Notes: generated by a model not told the origin, from the sequence alone. A stretch of DNA of 9,870 nt from Azohydromonas lata NBRC 102462 (GCA_945878385.1 CAMCTE010000095.1:1-9870), one strand, 5' to 3'; positions 1 through 6,106 are shown, counted from the first letter of the stretch. Numbers and translations: made by a program.

Positions 1-674
1 CCCTCAACGCCAGCGGCTCGAGCACCTGCGTAATCGGCGTGCGCACTGTCACCCAGATGCAGCACTTCGCCGGGCTCCACGCCAAGATCCTGGCAGATCA
101 AACGATGCAGACCCTGGTACTTGGTGCGCCTTGAATCGGCGGAGGTGTACCAGGCGTCCAGCTCGAAAGTCTGGCCGATCTTGGCTAGGCTCGAATCGAT
201 CATGGCCTTGAGATGCGGACGGCGGATATACATGTCGCTGGCCACGACGACCTTGAGGCCTGCATGTCGCGCCGCCTTCATCAGTTCCAGCACGGGCGTG
301 AACACAAAGAGGCACTCCATCTCGGCCTGAACCTCAAGCGCCACGAGGGCGTCAATCACCTTGTCGTCAGCCTGTGGAAGCGCATGCTGATAGATTTCCT
401 CGATCGTTACCTCGCCATTTCCCGTGGAACGCTCCCGAGCCTCGCGGGCACGCAACTCGGCCAAGGCACGGGTGGCCGCACTTAGGCGCCACTGACGGTA
501 CAGCGGTGTCCCTTCCAGGTGGCTGAACACCTGTTTGGGATCGCTGACCGTTCGCCACAGGAGCGTGTCGAAACAGTCGAGTGACAGCACTTTGGCCTGA
601 CCTTGATGCTTGTGAAGCCAGACCGTCAGTTGGCTGGCGGTAACCGCTTGGTGTGCCGGTATGTTGATGGACAT
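1..674 (-). CDS. HAD-superfamily hydrolase-like protein, partial (C-terminus beyond left edge)
   Basis: About 224 codons are visible and the frame is open to the window edge, so the length is unknown. HAD landmarks are present, counted from the start at 674: motif I DCFDT at 33-37 after a hydrophobic strand (LSL), motif II ASDMY at 145-149, a lysine at 185 (TKYQG), and motif IV LHLGDSAHADYAGA near 206-218. This resembles the predicted HAD hydrolases (COG5610-like) often found in surface-polysaccharide loci, where the HAD part may precede a glycosyltransferase domain. Position +2 of motif I is Phe instead of the usual acid/base Asp, so phosphatase activity is not assured. Two ATGs are adjacent (677 and 674); AGGAAGG lies 4 or 7 nt upstream, which favours 674. 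The gap from the preceding gene is about 25 nt, so it is probably in the same operon. It could act on a phosphorylated sugar or alditol of the neighbouring CDP-ribitol route; that is inference. Confidence 0.8.
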   Translation of the reverse strand, partial: MSINIPAHQAVTASQLTVWLHKHQGQAKVLSLDCFDTLLWRTVSDPKQVFSHLEGTPLYRQWRLSAATRALAELRAREARERSTGNGEVTIEEIYQHALPQADDKVIDALVALEVQAEMECLFVFTPVLELMKAARHAGLKVVVASDMYIRRPHLKAMIDSSLAKIGQTFELDAWYTSADSRRTKYQGLHRLICQDLGVEPGEVLHLGDSAHADYAGARAAGVE

Positions 675-702
675 CATTGGACCTTCCTGAAGGATTGCTC
701 GC

Positions 703-2049
703 TTACACCCTGACGACCATGCCGGTCATGCCAGAACCCAACACCTTGCACGCCGCCAAGCCCACCTCAAAAGGATTGAGCAGGCTCTCGGCTTCTTCGC
801 CGGCAAAGTTGCTGCGTCGCATGGCGGTGTCGGTGCGGCCAGGCACCACGCAGTTCACATGAATACCCATTTCACGCCATTCGTCGGCCAGACCCTGGGT
901 GAGATTGACGATACCGGCCTTGCAGGCCGAATAAGGTGTGTATCGCGCACGGCCGCGCGTGTAGGAAGATGATCCGAAGTGCAGCAACATGCCGCCCGAG
1001 GGCAGCAGGTGGCGTTGACTGCTTTTTGAAATGTAGAAGGCGCCAGTCAGGTTGACCGCCACGAGGTCGTCGATGATCTGCTCATCCTGCCGGTGGAGTT
1101 CGTCCTGGGCCAGCAGACCTACGGTGTTGACCACATAGTCCAGCCCGCCCAACTGCCGCGCCGCTTCGTTCAGGGCTTCATCGACTCGGTTGGCATGGCG
1201 GATGTCGCAACCGGTGGAGCGGGTCGCCAGGGCCACCTCGCAGCCCGCATCGCGCAAGATGGTCTCAATGGCTTTTCCGATGCCCTGGGTGCCACCGAAA
1301 ACGATGGCTCGCTTACCGCGCACATTCAACCCTTGCCGGTCAGGATCCCATTGGGCGGCTCGCATGCGGAACAGCTCGTCGGCCAGAACCAGATCCAGAT
1401 CTTCGGTGATCTTGATATTGCTGCTGGCGCCTTTAACGATGCGCACGCGGCCCATAGGATAGGCTGCAAGGTAAATGCCACAGTCGTCCGTGACTTCCTC
1501 AAGCCGGTGAATACCCACTTCACGGTAGGCGCGCATGAGTGCAGCATAGTGAAAACCTTGCGGGGTCTGGCCGCGCCAGATATGGGCGCGCTTGGGAATC
1601 GACTGGATGAAACCGTCGCGCTCGACGATGATGGTGTCGGTCGTGGGTATGGCCACGTCCACGGCCTCATGCAAGTGCAACTCCTGCAGAACGTCATGCA
1701 CGATCTGCGCGTTAAGGAAAGGCCTGGCGGCGTCGTGGATGAGGACGTGCTCTGGCGGCGTGGCAGCCAGATGCTCCAATGCGGCCCAGGTCGAGGCCTG
1801 GCGCGAGGTGCCCCCCACGATCAATTCAGCCCCGGGGTGGGAAACCAGCAGGCGTTGTGCCAGTTCCAGCGCATCGGCCGGCACCACCACAACCAAGCGT
1901 GCGGTGGGAGCGCAGTTCACCAAGGCCTGGACGCTGTGTTCCAGCAGGGCCTTGCCGGCCACACGCAAGAATTGCTTGGGTGTTTCGTTGAGCATGCGGC
2001 TGCCCTGGCCGGCGGCCAATACGATGAAGGCGGTATCCGCGGTTGTCAT
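703..2049 (-). CDS. Bifunctional CDP-ribitol synthase: IspD/TarI-like cytidylyltransferase fused to SDR reductase (Bcs1/Acs1-like)
   Basis: This is a 448-residue two-domain protein. Residues 1-228 are an IspD/TarI-type nucleotidyltransferase: LAAGQGSRM (11-19), PKQF (24-27), VGGTSRQ (78-84), HDAARPF (105-111), TPQGF (162-166) and KGASSNIKIT (206-215). Residues 245-448 are a classical short-chain dehydrogenase: GGTQGIG cofactor loop (252-258), NTVG (308-311), Ser at 360-362, the YSACK catalytic Tyr373/Lys377 pair, and the VPGRTDT segment after the active site. All key residues are intact. This order and size match the Haemophilus influenzae capsule enzymes Bcs1/Acs1, which reduce D-ribulose 5-phosphate with NADPH to ribitol 5-phosphate and then couple it to CTP. 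I infer the same cytosolic reaction here. A methylerythritol-pathway IspD is less likely, because IspD is not normally fused to an SDR and no pathway partner is nearby. The start ATG overlaps the stop of the preceding gene (ATGA), indicating translational coupling to the LicD/fukutin-like gene. Confidence 0.9.
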   Translation of the reverse strand: MTTADTAFIVLAAGQGSRMLNETPKQFLRVAGKALLEHSVQALVNCAPTARLVVVVPADALELAQRLLVSHPGAELIVGGTSRQASTWAALEHLAATPPEHVLIHDAARPFLNAQIVHDVLQELHLHEAVDVAIPTTDTIIVERDGFIQSIPKRAHIWRGQTPQGFHYAALMRAYREVGIHRLEEVTDDCGIYLAAYPMGRVRIVKGASSNIKITEDLDLVLADELFRMRAAQWDPDRQGLNVRGKRAIVFGGTQGIGKAIETILRDAGCEVALATRSTGCDIRHANRVDEALNEAARQLGGLDYVVNTVGLLAQDELHRQDEQIIDDLVAVNLTGAFYISKSSQRHLLPSGGMLLHFGSSSYTRGRARYTPYSACKAGIVNLTQGLADEWREMGIHVNCVVPGRTDTAMRRSNFAGEEAESLLNPFEVGLAACKVLGSGMTGMVVRV

Positions 2050-3698
2050 GCAGGTTGCCTGTCGGTGTTGGTGAGGGGATCGGCGACTTGAGTGGCACGG
2101 GCTTGAAAGTGAGACCGCAGGCGCTCGAGCAAGGCCGGCTGCACTCTCGAGGGCGAGCCCGCCAAAGGGCCGTCCAGTTGGCGACAGACCCGAAGGCCCA
2201 TCTTGGCGCTGTTTTTGAGGTAGGCCTCGAAAAACTTCAGGCGGGCCACCAGCAGGTGCACCGGCCCACCGGGATCTACCGTCGCAGGAGACTCAAGGTG
2301 AGAGATGTAGCCGGCGTCGGGCACGCGCCAATCGCCGAAGTTCTCGCGCAAGTTGAGGTCAATGTTGGTCGGCGCCCAGCTCTTGACACCCACGAATTCG
2401 ATGGGCTGCACATCGAAGGGTGTGAACGAGAAGTTCTGCAGGTACCCGATGTCGTTGAGCACGCCCGTGACGAGACGCCCGTCCTGCGGGTGATAAAAGA
2501 AGATGTCGATGGCCATGCCGGTGGGCCGGTGCCACACGCAAACGTTGTAGGTTCGCCCGAGTTGCACCCCTTTGGTCTTGATGGTGAACAGGCCTGACTG
2601 GTGAAGGTGCTGCAGCACTTCAAAGCAGTCTTCGTGTCCGAAAAGCCCGACATCGATATCCTTGTCGTGGGAAAGAAAGTCGCGCACGCGCTCGTAACCC
2701 AACAGCGTGCCAGACACCAAAAATGGACGGTGGCCGATCGGATCCATCACATGATTCAGATCGGTCAGCGCGCTGCGCGCAGCCGCAAGGTCGAAACCAC
2801 CCGGTTCACGCGCATTGCCACCTGGCGCTACGAAGATCTTCTGGGCCTGTGCTGCAGGCTGCTGCAGAAGCAGATCAAGCAGGCGATCCATGCTGTGGTT
2901 GGCCGACTCGATGCTGCCGGTGCGGCAGTGCACCGCGGTTTCCATGTACGCGGCCTTCAGCCGCGCCGCCAGGGTTCGGGCCCGAGCACACCAGGGCAGT
3001 GCCTGAAGCGGATCACGGCCACGCATGTAGCCCTCGGCCACCAGCATCGCCAGGCTCTCCTGGAGGCCGGCAAACTCGGCGCGACCTTTGAGAGCATCGT
3101 GCACGGCAACGTAGGTGTCTGACAGATCTGACTGCGCCGCCAGCGGGAGCGTACGCAAACCATGACGGCGCAGCAGGGTGCGCACCAGGCGCAGTTGATG
3201 GTCGTCAATGGGACCGCTGCGACAACGCTCGATCACCAAGCTCCGAGCGGCAGCCGTGCAGCTGTGGTCCAAAAGGAACTCAAGCGCCAACTCGAATTCG
3301 CTTCGGCTGCCCTGGCGCCGCTCGGTGCGGCGCGTACCGCAAGCAGGTAGCGGCAAGTTCTTGCCACCCCACCAGGCTGCCACCGCTTGTCGAAGGACAT
3401 GTGTTGCCGGCAGGGTTGCAAGACTGCCCTGGAACTGGCGCTGATGGGCGGACTGGTACACGTCCAGGATCTGCTGGGCAGGCTCCACTTCAATCCCGTT
3501 GTCCACTGCCAAAGTGGCGAGCATCAAGACGAGCTTGTCCAGACCATGTGAGCGGCAGAAATCAAGAAATGAAGGGCCACAGGCCTCCTGCAGGCCGATA
3601 GCGAGCAGGCGCCGCTCTAACTCCACCATATCCTGCGCCTGCAGACAGGCTTCCAATTGCCGCGCAGCGACCTCGCGTTGGGGTTCTGGGTTGGCCAT
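2046..3698 (-). CDS. LicD/fukutin-family phosphotransferase with long N-terminal extension (candidate ribitol-phosphate transferase)
   Basis: A 550-residue protein. The C-terminal domain (about 305-475) has the LicD/fukutin nucleotidyltransferase-fold signature: SGTLLG (329-334), Arg337, HDKDIDVGLF (344-353) with the metal-binding Asp pattern, a DIFFYH strand (398-403), and ENFGDW (452-457) followed by P and G residues. The H-x-K-D-x-D-x-G-x-F form and the FFY segment look closer to eukaryotic fukutin than to the W-D-D-D-I-D form of phosphocholine transferase LicD; this comparison is from memory. Family members transfer phosphocholine or ribitol 5-phosphate from CDP donors. Residues 1-290 are probably mostly helical (many Leu/Ala/Arg stretches) and I do not recognise them; they could bind the acceptor. 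I see no signal peptide or membrane segment, so a cytosolic protein is likely. The start at 3698 has GGAG 5 nt upstream. Next to a CDP-ribitol synthase, ribitol-phosphate transfer is the natural inference; the acceptor is unknown. Confidence 0.85.
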   Translation of the reverse strand: MANPEPQREVAARQLEACLQAQDMVELERRLLAIGLQEACGPSFLDFCRSHGLDKLVLMLATLAVDNGIEVEPAQQILDVYQSAHQRQFQGSLATLPATHVLRQAVAAWWGGKNLPLPACGTRRTERRQGSRSEFELALEFLLDHSCTAAARSLVIERCRSGPIDDHQLRLVRTLLRRHGLRTLPLAAQSDLSDTYVAVHDALKGRAEFAGLQESLAMLVAEGYMRGRDPLQALPWCARARTLAARLKAAYMETAVHCRTGSIESANHSMDRLLDLLLQQPAAQAQKIFVAPGGNAREPGGFDLAAARSALTDLNHVMDPIGHRPFLVSGTLLGYERVRDFLSHDKDIDVGLFGHEDCFEVLQHLHQSGLFTIKTKGVQLGRTYNVCVWHRPTGMAIDIFFYHPQDGRLVTGVLNDIGYLQNFSFTPFDVQPIEFVGVKSWAPTNIDLNLRENFGDWRVPDAGYISHLESPATVDPGGPVHLLVARLKFFEAYLKNSAKMGLRVCRQLDGPLAGSPSRVQPALLERLRSHFQARATQVADPLTNTDRQPA

Positions 3699-3730
3699 TC
3701 TTGCTCCGGGTGTAGATGCAGCATGGCATC

Positions 3731-3746
3731 AGCAAGCACCATGCCA
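3731..3746 (-). promoter_or_regulatory. Sigma-54 (-24/-12) promoter for the LicD/CDP-ribitol/HAD operon
   Basis: On the minus strand the site reads TGGCATG-GTGC-TTGCT. It matches the sigma-54 consensus TGGCACG-N4-TTGCW with one mismatch, and the invariant GG and GC are separated by exactly 10 bases. With GC at -13/-12 the predicted start of transcription is near 3720, giving a 22-nt leader that contains GGAG ahead of the ATG at 3698. It lies just downstream of the fliC2 terminator, where an operon promoter is expected. A 7-bp inverted repeat (3723-3729 / 3741-3747) overlaps it. No enhancer-binding-protein site could be recognised. Confidence 0.6.
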
Positions 3747-3768
3747 TCCTTCTGTATCCCAGCGCACG

Positions 3769-3796
3769 AAAAAAAGGGGCTGCCAGCGGCAGCCCC
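3769..3796 (-). terminator. Intrinsic terminator after fliC2
   Basis: There is a perfect 9-bp GC-rich stem (GGGGCTGCC, 3-nt loop, GGCAGCCCC; arms 3776-3784 and 3788-3796). On the minus strand it is followed at once by a run of seven T (3769-3775). It lies 22 nt after the fliC2 stop and separates the flagellin transcript from the LicD operon. Confidence 0.92.
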
Positions 3797-3818
3797 TGTA
3801 AGGAATGGAGAAAAGACG

Positions 3819-4625
3819 TCAGCGCAACAGTGCCAAAACAGACTGAGGCTGTTGGTTGGCCTGTGCCAGGATGGCCGTGCCCGCCTGCTGGATGATCTGG
3901 GTTCGGGCCAGTTCCGTAGTGGCTACAGCGTAGTCTGTGTCGAGCGTACGGCTTCGTGACTCAGACACATTCTGGGAAATGTTGGTCATGTTGTCCGCCG
4001 CGCTTGTCAGCCGATTGATTGACGCGCCGAGTTTGGCGCGCGCCATATTGACCGAATCGAGCGCGGTGTCGATAGCCGTGATGGCCGTTGATGCCGCAGC
4101 CGCGGAAGCCACCGACTCCGAGGTGCCAAAGCTGATCGCATCCACGGTGATCGTGACCGTTTGATCGGCGTCGGCACCCACCTTGATGTCGAAGGTTGTG
4201 GCTGATGCCGAGCTCATGGTGGTCATGCCATTCCACTTGGTGCTGCTGACAGTGCTGCTGATTTGGGTTTCGAGCGCGGAGAACTCCTCATCAATATAGG
4301 AGCGCTGGGCATCGTCCAGCGTGGCGGTGGAGGCCTGCACCGCCAGTTCCCGCATCCGCTGCAGCATGTTGCTGACCTCGACCATCGCGCCTTCGGCCGT
4401 CTGGGCCAGGCTGATGCCGTCGTTGGCGTTGCGAACCGCCATGTTGAGGCCACGAATCTGGGCCGTCATGCTTTCAGCCACGGCCAGACCGGCGGCATCA
4501 TCCCTGGCGCTGTTGATCCGCTTGCCAGTAGACAATTGCTCCATGGCCTGAGACATGGCGCGGTTGTTGACCTTGAGCGCGTTTTGCGCGATGAGAGACT
4601 TCACATTGGTGTTGATGGCAGACAT
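3819..4625 (-). CDS. fliC: Flagellin, second copy (fliC2)
   Basis: A 268-residue flagellin, the filament subunit exported by the flagellar type III system. The N-terminal D0/D1 helices begin MSAINTNVKSLIAQNAL, with the conserved LSTGKRINSARDDAAGLA (31-48) and NDGISLAQTAEGA (68-80) segments. The C-terminal D1/D0 part has GASINRL, a long helix, and the terminal QANQQPQSVLALLR. Between them is only a short beta-hairpin/loop region (about 120-178), so it lacks the large D2/D3 domains of enteric flagellins. There is no cysteine. It is about 89% identical to the upstream copy (29 differences by my count), with nearly all differences in the terminal thirds. It has AGGAG 7 nt before the ATG, its own sigma-28 promoter, a long structured leader and its own terminator, so it is a monocistronic late gene. 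Residues 124-146 are Ser/Thr-rich and are possible O-modification sites. Confidence 0.97.
   Translation of the reverse strand: MSAINTNVKSLIAQNALKVNNRAMSQAMEQLSTGKRINSARDDAAGLAVAESMTAQIRGLNMAVRNANDGISLAQTAEGAMVEVSNMLQRMRELAVQASTATLDDAQRSYIDEEFSALETQISSTVSSTKWNGMTTMSSASATTFDIKVGADADQTVTITVDAISFGTSESVASAAAASTAITAIDTALDSVNMARAKLGASINRLTSAADNMTNISQNVSESRSRTLDTDYAVATTELARTQIIQQAGTAILAQANQQPQSVLALLR
4092..4448 (-). repeat. Near-identical central block of the tandem flagellins, copy in fliC2
   Basis: This block is paired with 5132-5488 at a constant offset of 1040 bases. It encodes residues 60-178, with only two amino-acid differences between the copies. DNA identity is patchy: 4201-4247 is identical to 5241-5287, 4301-4430 differs at only a few positions, but 4262-4300 differs at about 10 of 39. 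The mosaic suggests gene conversion between tandem copies. Confidence 0.85.
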
Positions 4626-4766
4626 TTTGGTGCTCCTGAAATATGTTGACCACTAGCGAAAAGCCCAGCCGTTTACCTTTACAGCGGGGCCTTCTGGCAG
4701 GTGACTAGGGGTCTTTCAGGTCCCTCGTATCACCAGGGCTGGAAGATGAATTTCATCCCCCGCTGT
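4626..4766 (-). promoter_or_regulatory. Long structured 5' leader of fliC2
   Basis: The sigma-28 promoter predicts a transcript starting near 4764-4766, so the leader is about 140 nt. The first 9 transcribed bases (ACAGCGGGG, 4766-4758) are the perfect complement of 4689-4681. Inside this closing stem are a GATGA/TCATC hairpin (4745-4757), a possible GGTGA/TCACC helix enclosing GGG/CCC pairs, and a possible CTTC/GAAG helix. The ribosome binding site CAGGAG lies after the fold. The stretch has no convincing ORF. It could be a stabilising 5' stem or a regulatory leader; I do not recognise it as a known riboswitch. Confidence 0.45.
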
Positions 4767-4771
4767 GTAAT

Positions 4772-4798
4772 GATTCGACGCCACTGCGAAAACCTTTA
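4772..4798 (-). promoter_or_regulatory. Sigma-28 (FliA) promoter of fliC2
   Basis: The minus strand reads TAAAGGTT (-35, 4798-4791), an 11-base spacer, then GTCGAATC (-10, 4779-4772). The class III flagellar consensus is TAAAGTTT-N11-GCCGATAA. Spacing is exact, TAAAG is intact and the -10 core CGA is kept. It sits just after the fliC1 terminator, so fliC2 can be transcribed independently. Confidence 0.85.
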
Positions 4799-4806
4799 GC
4801 GACCTG

Positions 4807-4839
4807 AAAATCAAAAGGGCCGCGTTGCTGCGGCCCTTT
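4807..4839 (-). terminator. Intrinsic terminator after fliC1
   Basis: A 10-bp stem (AAAGGGCCGC / GCGGCCCTTT, arms 4830-4839 and 4814-4823) with a 6-nt loop is followed on the minus strand by TGATTTT. The T-tract is interrupted, so termination may be partial. It lies 19 nt after the fliC1 stop and ends about 8 nt before the fliC2 -35 box. Confidence 0.8.
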
Positions 4840-4858
4840 GATCCTCCTGTGCCAAGCG

Positions 4859-5665
4859 CTACCTCAGGAGCGCCAACACCGACTGTGGTTGCTGGTTCGC
4901 CTGCGCTAGCACTGCGGTGCCCGCCTGCTGGATGATCATCGTGCGCGCCAGCTCCATGGTGGCCTGTGCGTAATCCGTGTCGGCCACTCGACTTCTGGAT
5001 TCGGACAGGTTCTGCGAGATATTGGACATGTTGTCCGCCGCGCTGGTCAGGCGGTTGATTGACGCACCGAGCTTGGCGCGCGCCATGGAAATGCTGTCCA
5101 GCGCGGTGTCGATAGCGCTGATGGCCGAGGTGGCAGCCGCCGCAGAAGCCACCGACTCAGAGGTGCCGAAGCTGATTGCGTCCACTGTGATCGTGACCGT
5201 TTGGTCGGCGTCGGCACCCACCTTGATATCGAAGGTCGTGGCTGATGCCGAGCTCATGGTGGTCATGCCATTCCACTTGGTGCTGCTCACTGTGCTGGTG
5301 ATTTGCGTCTCCAGCGCCGAGAATTCCTCGTCCAAGTAAGAGCGCTGGGCATCGTCCAGCGTGGCGGTGGAGGCCTGCACGGCCAGTTCCCGCATCCGCT
5401 GCAGCATGTTGCTGACCTCGACCATCGCGCCCTCGGCCGTCTGGGCCAGGCTGATGCCATCATTGGCGTTACGCACGGCCATGTTCAAGCTCTTGATTTG
5501 GCTTTGCATGTTGGTGGCAAGAGCCAAACCAGCAGCGTCGTCCTTGGCGCTGTTGATACGCTGCCCTGTGGACAGTTGGTTCATAGCCTCGGACATGGCG
5601 CGGTTGTTCACCTTCAGCGCGTTCTGAGCGATGAGGGATTGAACATTGGTGTTGATTACAGTCAT
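4859..5665 (-). CDS. fliC: Flagellin, first copy (fliC1)
   Basis: A 268-residue flagellin with the same compact layout as its tandem copy: N-terminal D0/D1 helices (MTVINTNVQSLIAQNALKV, LSTGQRINSAKDDAAGLA), a minimal central hairpin region, and C-terminal D1/D0 helices ending in SVLALLR. It polymerises into the filament after export. The start at 5665 has AAGGAG 7 nt upstream. It begins 51 nt after the flaG stop and I found no sigma-28 promoter in that gap, so it is probably co-transcribed from the flaG promoter. It has its own downstream terminator. Against the second copy, 14 of the first 59 residues and 13 of the last 90 differ, but only 2 of the 119 between. The two flagellins could form segments of one filament or be alternative subunits; the sequence does not decide. 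Confidence 0.97.
   Translation of the reverse strand: MTVINTNVQSLIAQNALKVNNRAMSEAMNQLSTGQRINSAKDDAAGLALATNMQSQIKSLNMAVRNANDGISLAQTAEGAMVEVSNMLQRMRELAVQASTATLDDAQRSYLDEEFSALETQITSTVSSTKWNGMTTMSSASATTFDIKVGADADQTVTITVDAISFGTSESVASAAAATSAISAIDTALDSISMARAKLGASINRLTSAADNMSNISQNLSESRSRVADTDYAQATMELARTMIIQQAGTAVLAQANQQPQSVLALLR
5132..5488 (-). repeat. Near-identical central block of the tandem flagellins, copy in fliC1
   Basis: This is the partner of 4092-4448, covering residues 60-178 of fliC1. The conserved segment spans the exposed Ser/Thr-rich loop and the GADADQTV hairpin, while the flanking D0/D1-coding DNA is clearly more diverged. Confidence 0.85.
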
Positions 5666-5700
5666 TCGAAATCTCCTTCGTCGTGTGTGCGTGTCTGCTT

Positions 5701-5713
5701 GTCGCTATGCGAC
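5701..5713 (-). other. Short hairpin between flaG and fliC1
   Basis: GTCGC-TAT-GCGAC forms a 5-bp stem with a 3-nt loop just after the flaG stop codon. It has no T-tract, so it is not a terminator. It could mark mRNA processing that gives flagellin message more stability than flaG, but it is short enough to be chance. Confidence 0.25.
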
Positions 5714-5716
5714 CGC

Positions 5717-6106
5717 TCAGGAAGTTGCGTCATACAGAAGGCCCTTGAGTTCGTCCAAGGTGTGCGCAACGCGAATCACGGCTTCGCTGGGAATCTGCCG
5801 AACAACCTCCCCAGTGCTGGCGTTACGCACCGTCACCACCGGGTAGTTCAAGACATCATCCATGGCGAAGCCGAGCTTTCGCCCTGAGCTGGCTATCTGC
5901 TTGTTGAGATGGTCGATGGCTTCACGCAGGTTTTTCACCATGCGATCAGGGTCAAAGTCGACTCGCGGCTTTGCCGGAGAATCCAAGCGTGGCGCGTCAG
6001 GGGGCGGTGCAGCCCGCGTTCCTTCCGGTGCCGAAGCCCCTGGAAGGCGCAAGTTCACCCCCACCGCTTCCGGGCCTAAGGCCGCTGGCGTGGAGGAAAT
6101 GTTCAT
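5717..6106 (-). CDS. flaG: Flagellar protein FlaG
   Basis: A 129-residue FlaG-family protein. Residues 1-50 are Pro/Ala-rich and probably disordered. A helix follows (about 55-73, MVKNLREAIDHLNKQI), then the FlaG core: LGFAMDD, a PVVTVRN strand, and the family hallmark STGEVVRQIPSEAVIRVAHT (97-116), ending soon after. FlaG proteins affect filament length in several bacteria; the molecular role is not fully settled. The start at 6106 has AAGGA 8 nt upstream. It has a sigma-28 promoter about 140 nt upstream and leads into fliC1, so FlaG and the first flagellin are probably made from one late transcript. In many genomes flaG lies between fliC and fliD; here flaG precedes fliC on the same strand. 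Confidence 0.93.
   Translation of the reverse strand: MNISSTPAALGPEAVGVNLRLPGASAPEGTRAAPPPDAPRLDSPAKPRVDFDPDRMVKNLREAIDHLNKQIASSGRKLGFAMDDVLNYPVVTVRNASTGEVVRQIPSEAVIRVAHTLDELKGLLYDATS

Noticed and set aside
49..558. Short ORFs on both strands inside the HAD gene
   Set aside because: They lie in other frames of the open HAD reading frame, which carries all four HAD motifs.
1093..2091. Long plus-strand ORF (332 codons) opposite the CDP-ribitol synthase gene
   Set aside because: It is fully antisense to a gene with intact motifs in both domains. It has no recognisable domain, and GC-rich codon bias readily leaves the opposite strand open.
4626..4766. Known c-di-GMP riboswitch in the fliC2 leader
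   Set aside because: I compared it by eye with remembered GEMM-I and GEMM-II consensus elements and the conserved blocks did not match; only generic structure remains.
5303..5887. Plus-strand ORF across fliC1 and flaG
   Set aside because: It is a shadow frame: a near-identical partial copy also appears opposite fliC2, simply because the flagellins are duplicated.
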